Source of the DNA: Dehalobacter sp. 12DCB1
Lineage (GTDB): Bacteria > Bacillota > Desulfitobacteriia > Desulfitobacteriales > Syntrophobotulaceae
Reading direction: 5' to 3'
Assembly: GCF_004343605.1 (NCBI RefSeq)
Contig: NZ_POSF01000006.1
Location: 1 to 48,403, forward strand
DNA: 48,403 nucleotides
Below, piece after piece: positions 25,140 to 34,177 of this stretch (its first letter is position 1; each line of letters starts with the position of its first letter). Below the pieces are notes generated by a model. That model was not told where the DNA came from. It made no database searches and worked only from the letters and a program-made list of their open reading frames with translations. A program made the translations under genes and the position numbers.

Positions 25140-25214
25140 TGGAGCGGGTGACGAGATTCGAACTCGCGACTTTCACCTTGGCAAGGTGACACTCTACCAC
25201 TGAGTTACACCCGC
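25140..25214 (-). tRNA. tRNA-Gly (GCC)
   Basis: A cloverleaf GCGGGTGTAACTC..., anticodon loop TTGCCAA (GCC). Encoded CCA. Its acceptor stem is identical to that of tRNA-Gly(TCC). Confidence 0.96.
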
Positions 25215-25222
25215 ATGATAGA

Positions 25223-25298
25223 TGGTGAGCCATCCGCGGCTCGAACGCGGGACACCCTGATTAAAAGTCAGGTGCTCTACCGACTGAGCTAATGGCTC
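25223..25298 (-). tRNA. tRNA-Lys (TTT)
   Basis: A cloverleaf GAGCCATTAGCTC..., anticodon loop CTTTTAA (TTT). Encoded CCA. Confidence 0.96.
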
Positions 25299-25328
25299 GG
25301 AAGTGATACCGTTCAAATGGTTAAATGG

Positions 25329-25404
25329 TGGTGGGCCATCAGGGGCTCGAACCCTGGACACCCTGATTAAGAGTCAGGTGCTCTACCAGCTGAGCTAATG
25401 ACCC
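25329..25404 (-). tRNA. tRNA-Lys (CTT)
   Basis: A cloverleaf GGGTCATTAGCTC..., anticodon loop CTCTTAA (CTT). Closely similar to the adjacent tRNA-Lys(TTT), probably by duplication. Encoded CCA. Confidence 0.96.
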
Positions 25405-25407
25405 GTC

Positions 25408-25482
25408 TGGCTGGGGTGGCTGGATTCGAACCAACGTATGCCAGAGTCAAAGTCTGGTGCCTTACCGCTTGGCGACACCCCA
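25408..25482 (-). tRNA. tRNA-Gln (TTG)
   Basis: A cloverleaf TGGGGTGTCGCCAAG..., anticodon loop CTTTGAC (TTG). Encoded CCA. Confidence 0.96.
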
Positions 25483-25517
25483 TCGGTTTCAGGATGAATT
25501 CAGAACCTGATGAATAA

Positions 25518-25594
25518 TGGCGACCCCGATCGGATTTGAACCGACGATCTCCTGCGTGACAGGCAGGCGCTTTAAACCACTAAGCTACGGGGCC
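25518..25594 (-). tRNA. tRNA-Asp (GTC)
   Basis: A cloverleaf GGCCCCGTAGCTTAG..., anticodon loop CTGTCAC (GTC). Encoded CCA. Confidence 0.95.
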
Positions 25595-25746
25595 AATTCG
25601 ATATTCGAGGCACGACGTTCGATATTCGAACCTTCGTATTCCTCTGCAGTAAGTTTCCCGATGTTCAGTTCGTACCTTCCGCTCTTCAAGCAATATCTTA
25701 TATATGCTTTTTCAAACTTCGCGCCTCGAACTTCGAACTTCGAGTT
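25595..25746. repeat. TTCGA-rich spacer with inverted ends inside the tRNA array
   Basis: A 152-base spacer, far longer than the other gaps in the array. It is built from repeated (A/G/C)TTCGA words (ATTCGATATTCGA, GTTCGATATTCGAA, CGAACTTCGAACTTCGAG). TTCGAGGC at 25604-25611 is complementary to GCCTCGAA at 25723-25730, so the segment could fold on itself or be a small inserted repeat. Confidence 0.55.
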
Positions 25747-25822
<76 letters not shown>

Positions 25823-25864
25823 TTATCTGATGTTCAGGGAAAACCCCAAACGTCGGATTTGAAA

Positions 25865-25940
25865 TGGTGACCCGTACGGGATTCGAACCCGTGTTACCGC
25901 CGTGAAAGGGCGGTGTCTTAGGCCGCTTGACCAACGGGCC
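25865..25940 (-). tRNA. tRNA-Glu (TTC)
   Basis: A cloverleaf GGCCCGTTGGTCAAG..., anticodon loop CTTTCAC (TTC). Encoded CCA. First gene of the array after the promoter. Confidence 0.96.
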
Positions 25941-25961
25941 AAAATTGCGAGAACATTTGAT

Positions 25962-25990
25962 AGTATAGCTAAATGCGAAAACATTGTCAA
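25962..25990 (-). promoter_or_regulatory. Sigma-A promoter of the tRNA array
   Basis: On the minus strand TTGACA (25990-25985) and TATACT (25967-25962) are separated by exactly 17 bases, a near-perfect vegetative promoter. Its start point would be about 15 bases before tRNA-Glu. Confidence 0.88.
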
Positions 25991-26025
25991 CCCGTTTAGG
26001 AAAAAAATGTTGGAAGTTATTGAAC

Positions 26026-27690
26026 TTATTTCACTTCTTGAATAATTGGCAGAATGACCGGTTTTCTTTTCGTTTTTTCGTACAGATGCTTGCCTAGAAC
26101 TTCTTTAATCTGATTTTTGAGTGTGACCCATTCAATGATACCGTTCTCGAGGCAGCGCTCAGTGGTCTGTCTGATTTTCTCTTTGGCCTCATCCAGCATC
26201 GATTCGGATTCTCGGACATAGACAAATCCCCTGGTCACGATATCGGGTCCGGCAACGATTTCATTGGTGGAGCGGCTCAGCGCAATAACTACAATTAAAA
26301 TACCGTCCTGAGACAGCTGTTTGCGGTCGCGCAGCACAATATTGCCTACGTCCCCTACGCCCAATCCATCCACTAAAATTCTGCCGGATGGCACTTTCCC
26401 GGCAATACCTGCTCCATTTCTGGTGAACTCAATGACACTTCCATTTTCAGCAATAAAAATATTTTTGTGCGGAATGCCAAGTTGTTCGGCAATCTGGCCA
26501 TGCTTAATCAGCATGCGATACTCACCGTGTACAGGGATAAAATACTGCGGTCTCACCATATTCAGCATCAACTTTAATTCTTCCTGACTGCCATGACCGG
26601 AAACATGGACGCCCGATGCTTGTTCGTGGATCACATTAGCGCCAAGTTTAAACAACTGATCGATGGTCCGGGCAACCGATTTCTCATTTCCGGGAATCGG
26701 ACTGGCGGAAATAATCACGGTATCACCGGGCAGGATTTCGACCTGCTTATGATCGCTAGAAGCCATACGGGAAAGCGCCGACATCGGTTCTCCCTGGCTC
26801 CCTGTTGTAATAATACAGGCCTGATTCGGTGGCAGCTGAAGAACCTCTTCTACATCGACCAGCGTTCCTTCTGGAATGATCAGATAGCCATATTCAGCAG
26901 CGATTGAGGCGTAATTCTGCATGCTCCTGCCGACAATGGCAACCTTCCTGTTTGTTTTGAAAGCAGCGGTGATGACCTGCTGCACGCGATGGATATTCGA
27001 AGCAAAGCTGGCTAAAATGATCCTTTCCTTGGCGGTGCGGAATACATCGTCAAACATCTGACCGACCACTCTCTCCGACATCGTGAAACCAGGCCTTTCT
27101 ACATTCGTGCTGTCGGACATTAGGCAGAGTACGCCTTTTTCACCCAATTCGGAGAATTTATAGATATCCAGGATCTCTGAGGTAACGGGAGTATGATCTA
27201 GTTTAAAATCTCCGGTATGAACGATCACACCAAGGGGTGTATGGATGGCCAGACTCACAGAATCAGGTATACTGTGGTTGACCCGGATAAAATCAATTTT
27301 AAAAACGCCAAGCTTGATACTCTCTCCAGGATTGACGACAGTCGATTTAAACCGGTTGACATTGCACTCCTTTAATTTGGCCTGGATCAGTCCCAAGGTA
27401 AGTTTTGGCGCAAATACAGGCGCGTCTATGTCCTTTAGAAGATACGGGAATGTCCCGATATGATCTTCATGGCCATGGGTCACCACAATCCCTAGCAACA
27501 TGTCCTTGTTTTCAATGACATAGGAATAGTCAGGGATGACCAAATCAATTCCGGGCATGTCATCTTCAGGAAAAGCCATACCGGCGTCAATCATGATCAT
27601 CTGGTTGTCATACTTTACCAGCGTCATGTTTTTTCCGATCTCACCCAACCCGCCTAAAGGGATAATTTGCAGTTTGTGTTCTTTTGGCAA
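26026..27690 (-). CDS. rnj: Ribonuclease J
   Basis: A metallo-beta-lactamase/beta-CASP ribonuclease of about 554 residues with 5'-exonuclease and endonuclease activity in mRNA decay and RNA maturation. THGHEDHIG (about residues 71-79) is the zinc-binding motif; the beta-CASP and C-terminal domains follow (GSQGEPMSALSRMA, then HVSGHGSQEEL). Length is normal for RNase J1/J2. The best start is TTG at 27690, 8 bases after GGAGG; the ATG 15 bases upstream has that site inside its own codons and nothing before it. It lies after dapA as rnjB does in Bacillus. Only one RNase J gene is in the window. Confidence 0.94.
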   Translation of the reverse strand: MPKEHKLQIIPLGGLGEIGKNMTLVKYDNQMIMIDAGMAFPEDDMPGIDLVIPDYSYVIENKDMLLGIVVTHGHEDHIGTFPYLLKDIDAPVFAPKLTLGLIQAKLKECNVNRFKSTVVNPGESIKLGVFKIDFIRVNHSIPDSVSLAIHTPLGVIVHTGDFKLDHTPVTSEILDIYKFSELGEKGVLCLMSDSTNVERPGFTMSERVVGQMFDDVFRTAKERIILASFASNIHRVQQVITAAFKTNRKVAIVGRSMQNYASIAAEYGYLIIPEGTLVDVEEVLQLPPNQACIITTGSQGEPMSALSRMASSDHKQVEILPGDTVIISASPIPGNEKSVARTIDQLFKLGANVIHEQASGVHVSGHGSQEELKLMLNMVRPQYFIPVHGEYRMLIKHGQIAEQLGIPHKNIFIAENGSVIEFTRNGAGIAGKVPSGRILVDGLGVGDVGNIVLRDRKQLSQDGILIVVIALSRSTNEIVAGPDIVTRGFVYVRESESMLDEAKEKIRQTTERCLENGIIEWVTLKNQIKEVLGKHLYEKTKRKPVILPIIQEVK

Positions 27691-28062
27691 AGGCAATACC
27701 TCCATTAATTTATATATATTTCACTTTATTAATTTCAATTGTAATCCTATTAATTTGTAAACCTAGAGAATACAATAAGATACCCCGAAGTACCTGAGCA
27801 GGATAAAAAAGACTAAAACAAAAAAACACAAACAAAAATAGAAACAGGCAAAAATACCTCTTGGTTTCTTTGATTCCATTATTCGGTTAGCCGTACAACA
27901 CCATTGAATTTATTATAGTACTTGAATATCAGATATGCAAGCTGGGTGAACCGCTTCCAACATTATTGTTCCCCATTCGCGAATAAAACTAAAACTTCGG
28001 CATAGCCAAAGTTTTAAATTATTTATTATTTTTTTGATTTTATCTGAAAGCAATTTCTGAGA
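27691..28062. other. 372-base intergenic region before RNase J
   Basis: AT-rich, with A runs and no supported gene. A hairpin near the right end is the dapA terminator. The RNase J promoter should lie in this region on the minus strand, but I see no clear -35/-10 pair. Confidence 0.5.
27990..28016 (-). terminator. Probable terminator after dapA
   Basis: On the minus strand AAAACTTTGGC and GCCGAAGTTTT form a stem with one mismatch, followed by AGTTTTATT. It lies about 47 bases after the dapA stop. Confidence 0.6.
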
Positions 28063-28947
28063 TTAGACCTCTTCAGGCAGATTCCGGATATTCGTGAGCA
28101 ATTCTTTTAAGAAAGCCTGTTCCGTCTGGGTCGGGCCAACGATGGGCAACCGGTAGCCTCCGGCTTTGATGCCGACTTCATTCAGCAGATACTTCACAGG
28201 CACTGGATTTGTTGCCACGAACATCCCTTTAAAAATCGGGAACAGTAGTAGATGCCATTTTAAAGCTTTCTCCATATCGCCGGCCTTAAACGCAGCAACC
28301 ATTTTTTGCATCTGGGTACCGATCAGATGCGAAGCGACACTTACAATCCCTCTCCCGCCTAAAGACAGCATCGGCAAGGTCAGTGAATCATCGCCCGAAT
28401 AAATCGCAAAGGTCGAAGGCAGTTCCTTTTTCAGTTCACTGACCTGATCCATCGATCCTGCTGCTTCTTTAATGCAGACAATATTTGGGGTTTCAGCTAG
28501 TTTGGCGACTGTAGAAGGAAGAAGATTGATGACTGTCCTTCCTGGTATGTTATAAAGCATCACAGGCCGGTCTGTAGCCGCTGCAATGGCTCTAAAATGC
28601 TCATAAAGACCTTCCTGAGAAGGTTTACTGTAATACGGAACTACTGCCATAATGCCATCGAGCTGATTTGAGACTTTCTCGGCAAGTTCAATACTTTCAC
28701 GGGTCGAATAGGTACCCACGCCTGCAATGACTTTACACGTATCCCCAACCGCCTCTTTCACTGTCATAAAAAGCTTAAGCTTTTCTTCACCGGTCAGATT
28801 AGGGCTCTCACCGGTTGTTCCGGCTACGACGATCCCTTCTGTGCCGTTTTCAGCCAAATATCTGGCCAACACTGCGGCTGCAGGATAATCAATCTCCAGC
28901 TTATCGTTAAATGGTGTGACCATAGCGGTTAAAACGCTGCCAAACAT
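28063..28947 (-). CDS. dapA: 4-hydroxy-tetrahydrodipicolinate synthase
   Basis: A 294-residue aldolase that condenses pyruvate with aspartate semialdehyde, the first committed step to lysine and dipicolinate. Visible motifs are GTTGESPNLT, the tyrosine of YNIPGRT and the Schiff-base lysine in VCIKEAAG. The ATG at 28947 has GGAGG before it; the longest reading adds five residues that contain that site. It is the last gene of the asd-dapG-dapA group. Confidence 0.97.
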   Translation of the reverse strand: MFGSVLTAMVTPFNDKLEIDYPAAAVLARYLAENGTEGIVVAGTTGESPNLTGEEKLKLFMTVKEAVGDTCKVIAGVGTYSTRESIELAEKVSNQLDGIMAVVPYYSKPSQEGLYEHFRAIAAATDRPVMLYNIPGRTVINLLPSTVAKLAETPNIVCIKEAAGSMDQVSELKKELPSTFAIYSGDDSLTLPMLSLGGRGIVSVASHLIGTQMQKMVAAFKAGDMEKALKWHLLLFPIFKGMFVATNPVPVKYLLNEVGIKAGGYRLPIVGPTQTEQAFLKELLTNIRNLPEEV

Positions 28948-28988
28948 TTCTCTTTCCTCCATAAACTATTTTATGCACTGCCAGGCTG

Positions 28989-30215
28989 TCAAATGCCAAG
29001 CTCAAATTTTTTGTGCAAAGACTGAACAGCCGGAACCATATGTTCCTTTCTGACAAGCACCCAGATCGTAGTATGGGAGTCAGCGGACTGAAGAATCTCA
29101 ATGCCGCTCTCAGCAAGTGCTTCTGCCATATTGGCCATGACGCCGGGCACATCGGCAATCCCCCCGCCAACAAGCGCGATCTTAGCACATCCTGGTGCGG
29201 ATTCAGGGTTGAAACCCAGATTCTTTAAAATATTGATGGCTTTCTTTGCCAGCTCATCACGAACGGTATACAGGACAGTTTCCGGCTGAACGCTGATGAA
29301 ATCGACACTAATATCCGCTAAAGCCATCCCCTTAAATATTTTGGTGATCGCTTTGGGTTTATTTTCTTCTTCTTGAATGTGGATCTTGATCTGGGTGACA
29401 TTCGGGGTATGTGCAATCCCGGTAATAATCCTGTCACCGATCATGTCCGAACCCTCCGCGAGGTCGGGCTGAACATTGGTGACCAGCGTTCCTGGAGCAT
29501 CGGAAAACGTACATTTTACCCGCAGTGGGATATTCTTCTGCATCGCGATTTCCACGGCGCGCGGATGGATGACTTTAGCTCCCTGATGCGCCAGATGGCA
29601 GATATCATTATAGGTGATCACGTCAAGGATTTTGGCATCCTGGACGATTCGGGGGTCTGCAGTCATAATACCTTCGACGTCCGTATAAATATCGATTGCT
29701 TCAGCATTTAGTGCGACACCAATCGAACAGGCCGTCGTATCGCTTCCGCCTCTGCCCAGGGTTGTAATTTGTCCGTCTTCGGTCATACCCTGGAAGCCCG
29801 TAACGACAACAACTTTGCCTTCTTTCAGCTGTTCCAGGATATTTTCCGGTTCGATTTTGACAATTCTTGCATCGCCAAAACTGCTATTGGTGATAATGCC
29901 GGCCTGTCCACCCGTTAAAAGAATAGCTTCCAGCCCGAGGCCCTGCAGGGTGCTAACCATAATGCTGCCCGAAATGATTTCTCCACAGCTTAAGAGCAAG
30001 TCCATTTCTCTTTTGGGCACTTCGGAATAAATGTTTGAGACCATCTTAATCAGCGTATCAGTCGCATAGGGATCTCCCGAACGCCCGATTGCAGAAACAA
30101 CAACTACAGGCGAATATCCTTGATTAATAGCCTCGGAAACCTTAGCCGCGACCTGCGCTCTTCTTTCCGGATTGGCCAGGGAAGTTCCGCCAAATTTTTG
30201 AACCAATATCCGCAA
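28989..30215 (-). CDS. dapG: Aspartate kinase (DapG/LysC type)
   Basis: A 408-residue aspartokinase that phosphorylates aspartate at the entry to the pathway. The N-terminal kinase domain has VQKFGGTSLANPE and TLGRGGSDTTA; two C-terminal ACT domains (about 265-405) suggest feedback control. The position between asd and dapA is that of Bacillus dapG (diaminopimelate-sensitive isozyme); the effector here is inferred. It starts at TTG with GGAG about 8 bases upstream. Confidence 0.95.
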   Translation of the reverse strand: MRILVQKFGGTSLANPERRAQVAAKVSEAINQGYSPVVVVSAIGRSGDPYATDTLIKMVSNIYSEVPKREMDLLLSCGEIISGSIMVSTLQGLGLEAILLTGGQAGIITNSSFGDARIVKIEPENILEQLKEGKVVVVTGFQGMTEDGQITTLGRGGSDTTACSIGVALNAEAIDIYTDVEGIMTADPRIVQDAKILDVITYNDICHLAHQGAKVIHPRAVEIAMQKNIPLRVKCTFSDAPGTLVTNVQPDLAEGSDMIGDRIITGIAHTPNVTQIKIHIQEEENKPKAITKIFKGMALADISVDFISVQPETVLYTVRDELAKKAINILKNLGFNPESAPGCAKIALVGGGIADVPGVMANMAEALAESGIEILQSADSHTTIWVLVRKEHMVPAVQSLHKKFELGI

Positions 30216-30268
30216 GATAATTTCTCCTTCCTCTACTTTCTTAACTTGTTCTGATTTTGCTTTCCTTA

Positions 30269-31264
30269 CTATGATAACAGCAATTCTGCAATCTGGACCG
30301 CATTTGTCGCTGCACCTTTGCGAATCTGATCACCCGCAATCCAGAGATTAATCCCCTGATCAATGGTTTGATCTTCCCGGATTCTTCCGACCAGAACTTC
30401 ATCCCTGTTCGAGCTATCGAGCGGCATCGGATAAATATCTTTCGCCGAATCGTCTTTTAAGATTACGCCGGGAGCCTGGGCAAGCGCAGCCTTGACCTGA
30501 TCAATCGTGATTTTTTTCTCAGTCTCAATATTGATGGATTCACAGTGGGAACGAAAGACTGGAACACGGACACAGGTAGCCGTAATACGCATATCATCCC
30601 TGTGGAAGATTTTTTGGGTTTCCTTGACCATTTTCCATTCTTCCTTTGTATAGTCACCCTCCTGGAATACATCAATTCTGGGTATCAGGTTAAAGGCGAT
30701 CTGATATGGAAAGGTATCGATATCCGTGATCTTTTCCCCGTTGCTCCACGACTTCACCTGTTCCTCCAGTTCAATAATCCCTTCTTTTCCCGCGCCTGAA
30801 ACTGCCTGATACGTCGATACCACAATGCGCTTGATTGGCGAAAGAGTTTCGAGTGGTTTCAGTGCCACGACCATGATAATCGTGGAACAGTTCGGATTGG
30901 CAATAATCCCTTTATGCCATTTGACATCTTCGGGGTTGACTTCAGGCACAACCAGAGGAACATCCGGATTTAGCCGAAAAGCACTGCTGTTGTCAATAAC
31001 GACTGCTCCGCTCTGGACTGCGGCCGGCACATACTCCGTACTGGCGGAACCACCCGCAAATAAGGCGATATCAATGCCTTGAAAGCTCTGATTCGTTGTT
31101 TCTTGTACTTCTATTTCTTTTCCCTGCCAGGAAATCCGTGATCCACTTGATCTTTTCGTCGCAAGCAAGCGAAGCTCATCCACCGGAAACTTCCGTTCTG
31201 CAAGAATTTTCAAAAATTCCTGACCAACGGCACCCGTTGCCCCGACAATTGCAATATTTGGCAT
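30269..31264 (-). CDS. asd: Aspartate-semialdehyde dehydrogenase
   Basis: A 331-residue NADPH enzyme that reduces aspartyl phosphate to the semialdehyde. The GATGAVGQEF nucleotide loop, the catalytic cysteine in NPNCSTI and the histidine region RSHCESINIET are present. The ATG at 31264 has AGGAGG upstream; the six-codon longer reading contains that site. It lies between spoVFB and dapG. Confidence 0.97.
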   Translation of the reverse strand: MPNIAIVGATGAVGQEFLKILAERKFPVDELRLLATKRSSGSRISWQGKEIEVQETTNQSFQGIDIALFAGGSASTEYVPAAVQSGAVVIDNSSAFRLNPDVPLVVPEVNPEDVKWHKGIIANPNCSTIIMVVALKPLETLSPIKRIVVSTYQAVSGAGKEGIIELEEQVKSWSNGEKITDIDTFPYQIAFNLIPRIDVFQEGDYTKEEWKMVKETQKIFHRDDMRITATCVRVPVFRSHCESINIETEKKITIDQVKAALAQAPGVILKDDSAKDIYPMPLDSSNRDEVLVGRIREDQTIDQGINLWIAGDQIRKGAATNAVQIAELLLS

Positions 31265-31374
31265 TGAGATCCTCCTAAACATGAATATTCAATAATTCTG
31301 ACAATTCACTTTCGACAACTAAGTATTAATATAGTATAAATCATTATTCTCTCATAGGATACTAAATATTTTGG

Positions 31375-31971
31375 CTACTCAGAAGAAGTAATTTCTACCA
31401 AGAGCGGTTCGATTTGCTTTCCCTGGCAGGCCATCAATATCGTGTCCGGTATTTTATTCATCTGGGCAACGAGAGAATTGGTTTTTTTGAGCGGGCTGTC
31501 CTGACCAAAAGGCACCAGATAGATATTCTTTGCTAAGAGTAAAGCTCCAATATTTTTAGCGTTAACCCCTAACCCGTCATTTGTAGATATAGCAATTACC
31601 ACAGGTCCTAAGTTGCGCAAATGTGCTTTGGTAGCCATTAAGACGGGTGTATCGGTGATTCCGTTAGCGAGTTTGGCAAGTGTATTTCCGGTACAAGGCG
31701 CAATAACCATGCAATCAAAAAACTTGCCCGGCCCGATCGGTTCTGCTTCCGGAATAGTTCTGATCGGGTCTTTCCCTGTAATCTCTTTAAGTCTAGCTTT
31801 CCAGTACGCTGCTTCTCCGAATCTCGTATCCACTGTATTAACGGACTCCGAAACAATCGGCGTTATATCTGCTCCTTCTTCGACAAGCTGTCTGATCACC
31901 CCCATGACCTGGCCAAGGGTACAATGGGAACCGGTCAGCGCGAAACCGATGTGCAGCTTTTCAAATCTCAT
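31375..31971 (-). CDS. spoVFB: Dipicolinate synthase subunit B
   Basis: A 198-residue flavoprotein-like subunit of the enzyme that makes dipicolinic acid in the mother cell for the spore core. The N-terminus (MRFEKLHIGFALTGSHCT) and CMVIAPCTGNTLAKLANGITD are the flavin-binding decarboxylase-like motifs. The ATG at 31971 has GGAGGGGGG upstream and overlaps the end of spoVFA by 11 bases, so translation is coupled. It shows that the organism makes endospores. Confidence 0.95.
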   Translation of the reverse strand: MRFEKLHIGFALTGSHCTLGQVMGVIRQLVEEGADITPIVSESVNTVDTRFGEAAYWKARLKEITGKDPIRTIPEAEPIGPGKFFDCMVIAPCTGNTLAKLANGITDTPVLMATKAHLRNLGPVVIAISTNDGLGVNAKNIGALLLAKNIYLVPFGQDSPLKKTNSLVAQMNKIPDTILMACQGKQIEPLLVEITSSE

Positions 31972-32890
31972 TTTTGGGCACCCCCCTCCGGACTGCAGCA
32001 GCAGGTGCAAGGTGCTCAAGAATCAGAGGTGGATAAAGCTTCGCCAGCATTTTTCCGGCAGTCTTTGGCGCAACAATACCTGGCAGGCCAGGGGCAAGCT
32101 GAGCCTTAATACCAAGCATCTGGGCATATTCAAAGTCAATACCTCCCGGAATAGAGGCAATATCAATAATGACGGTTTCCCGGGACATTTTGTTCAGCAG
32201 ATCTCTGCCAAGAATCAGGGCTGGTACGGTATTGAAAACAATTTCCGCCCTGTTGATTTCCTTTTCAAGATCAGAAAAACCGATTGAACGTACTCCCATC
32301 TCTATAGCCCGGGCCTGGTCTGAGGGCTTACGTGCAACACACGTAACTCTTGCTCCCATTCCCTTCAGTAGATTCACCAGTGTCATGCCGCAGCGTCCAA
32401 GACCCAAAACAAAGCTTTCACTGCTGTGAATGGTGATCGTGGTGGCCTCCATTGCCATCTGAACCGCCCCCTCGGCTGAAGGTATCGAATTCAAAATGAC
32501 CATTTCATTACGGTTTGCTATTTCCACGAGGTCTATGTTCATCTTTTCGGCTGCACTGATTAGGGCAGGACGGGCCCAGCCTATAAACAGCGGAACACTA
32601 GGCGGAATCGATTCCAGAACTTCATTATTTAAGATGATCGGAGAATTAGAATACTTTGCTTTGATCAGGCCCCGCTCATCTGTCCCAAACATAGGTAAGA
32701 TAAGCGCATCTGCTTTAGCAATAATCTCGGTAAAAGATTTGGCATGCTCAATGCTGTCTCCAAGCGGAGACTTTTCCAGACCGAGCCCGATGATCTTCGC
32801 CCCACACTTTTGCAGCTCAGGGACAAGAAATATTTCTCTATCATCCCCGCCGATTACTGCCAGGCGAACTCCTTCAAGTACCGCATTCAT
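31961..32890 (-). CDS. spoVFA: Dipicolinate synthase subunit A
   Basis: A 309-residue dehydrogenase-like subunit of dipicolinate synthase. An N-terminal domain (GVRLAVIGGDDREIFLV) is followed by a Rossmann domain with VLGLGRCGMTLVNLLKGMGA (about 181-200). The start has AAGGAGG upstream. The pair is normally transcribed by sigma-K in the mother cell; a specific promoter is not clear here. Confidence 0.96.
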   Translation of the reverse strand: MNAVLEGVRLAVIGGDDREIFLVPELQKCGAKIIGLGLEKSPLGDSIEHAKSFTEIIAKADALILPMFGTDERGLIKAKYSNSPIILNNEVLESIPPSVPLFIGWARPALISAAEKMNIDLVEIANRNEMVILNSIPSAEGAVQMAMEATTITIHSSESFVLGLGRCGMTLVNLLKGMGARVTCVARKPSDQARAIEMGVRSIGFSDLEKEINRAEIVFNTVPALILGRDLLNKMSRETVIIDIASIPGGIDFEYAQMLGIKAQLAPGLPGIVAPKTAGKMLAKLYPPLILEHLAPAAAVRRGVPKNEI

Positions 32891-32967
32891 GTTTATGCCT
32901 CCTTACTGGATAGTGTCCAGTTAACTACTATCCAGTATATGAGCAGCCGAGAAACGCGGTGCTTAAA

Positions 32968-33771
32968 CTAATCCAGGAAATTCTCGAGTCCGACAACAAG
33001 TCCGGTCAAATTACATGCTTTACGAATGGCCAGCATCACCCCGGGCATGTAGGTTTCCCGTGTATATGCGTCATGACGGATCGTAAGTGTCTGTCCAAAT
33101 CCTCCGAAAATGACTTCCTGATGGGCAATCAGTCCCGGTAAACGGACGGAATGGATGTGAATGCCATTCAGGTCTCCGCCCCGCGCACCGGGTATTTTTT
33201 CATATTCATTCGGATGTCCCTGGATGATCGGTTCCCGGATCTCAGAGATCATATCCGCGGTTTTCAAAGCAGTACCGGAAGGTGCATCCAGCTTCTGATC
33301 ATGATGATATTCAATGATATCGACGTGATGAAAGTATTTTGCGGTTTCTTTTGCAAACTTCATCATCAGGATTGCGCCAAGCGCAAAATTTGGTGCTATA
33401 AAAACTCCGGTGCCGGCCTCTTTGGACAAATCTTCCAATTCGCTAATTTCATGGTCGTCCAGCCCAGTCGCTCCAATAACAGGAATAACCCCCGCCTTAA
33501 TTGCAGTTTTGGCATTGGAAAACACCGATTGGGGATTCGTAAAATCAACGAGAATATCTACATGCAATTCTTTTAATTTTTCTATTTCCATCTGTCCGGA
33601 AATCTGTATGTCAAATGGTGGCTGTCCAAGGACTGATCCAATATCCTTCCCTTGATTCTGAATATCTGATACCCCTACAAGCTCCATATCCTTCTGCAGA
33701 CGTATTGTCCTGACTGTTTCCATGCCCACTTTGCCACATGCTCCGGCAACAAATACGCGTATTTTGTTCAA
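32968..33771 (-). CDS. dapB: 4-hydroxy-tetrahydrodipicolinate reductase
   Basis: A 267-residue NAD(P)H reductase that acts after DapA. VFVAGACGKVGMETV is the nucleotide loop; IEYHHDQKLDAPSGTAL is the DapB active-site signature. It begins at TTG with GGAGG 7 bases upstream. It is the first gene of the dapB-spoVFA-spoVFB-asd-dapG-dapA run, an extra gene compared with the Bacillus order. Confidence 0.97.
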   Translation of the reverse strand: MNKIRVFVAGACGKVGMETVRTIRLQKDMELVGVSDIQNQGKDIGSVLGQPPFDIQISGQMEIEKLKELHVDILVDFTNPQSVFSNAKTAIKAGVIPVIGATGLDDHEISELEDLSKEAGTGVFIAPNFALGAILMMKFAKETAKYFHHVDIIEYHHDQKLDAPSGTALKTADMISEIREPIIQGHPNEYEKIPGARGGDLNGIHIHSVRLPGLIAHQEVIFGGFGQTLTIRHDAYTRETYMPGVMLAIRKACNLTGLVVGLENFLD

Positions 33772-33797
33772 ATATACCCCTCCTGAATACGGTAACG

Positions 33798-33830
33798 CAA
33801 AACCCCGCGCCAGAAGCCTTTCGGGGTTTA
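33798..33830 (-). terminator. Possible terminator before dapB
   Basis: On the minus strand AACCCCG and CGGGGTT arms flank a loop of about 14 bases, followed by a short TTTT. It may end the upstream ymxH transcript or act in the dapB leader. The T run is short. Confidence 0.5.
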
Positions 33831-33869
33831 ATACTCTTCTTATTCTATTATATCAATAGAAACCTGTCA

Positions 33870-33920
33870 AATGACGGCCACGGATGGCCCAATGCCGCGA
33901 TGCCATGGACGGTAAGGAGC
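33870..33920. repeat. Palindromic intergenic element downstream of ymxH
   Basis: GC-rich stretch with GGCCACGGATGGCC (stem GGCCA/TGGCC) followed by TGCCATGGAC. It differs in composition from the flanks. It resembles extragenic palindrome elements, but there is only this copy in the window. Confidence 0.4.
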
Positions 33921-33924
33921 GGTC

Positions 33925-34176
33925 CTACATATCGATATCTACGATAATCACTTCGCTGCCTACTTTTTTGATGGCTTTCCAGGGGACGACCACGTACCCG
34001 CTTTCTTTTTCACTGTTTTTATTAAAAAACCTTCCGTACCCCGCTCTTGAATCAATGATAATTGCCTCAATTTTTCCTTCGGGGCTAATTTTTATATCAC
34101 TCTCGCCAATTGAACCGAGCTTCGCGCCATCATGAAGATTGATAATTTCTTTTCCTGACAGTTCACTTAAAAGCAT
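33925..34176 (-). CDS. ymxH: YlmC/YmxH-family PRC-barrel sporulation protein
   Basis: An 83-residue single PRC-barrel domain protein (MLLSELSGKEIINLHDGAKLG at the start, VVPWKAIKKVG near the end). Families YlmC/YmxH are conserved in endospore formers; the molecular role is not known. The ATG at 34176 has AGGAG 8 bases upstream; the longer reading overlaps the membrane-protein gene. In Bacillus ymxH lies next to spoVFA, as here. Confidence 0.88.
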   Translation of the reverse strand: MLLSELSGKEIINLHDGAKLGSIGESDIKISPEGKIEAIIIDSRAGYGRFFNKNSEKESGYVVVPWKAIKKVGSEVIIVDIDM

Positions 34177-34177
34177 A

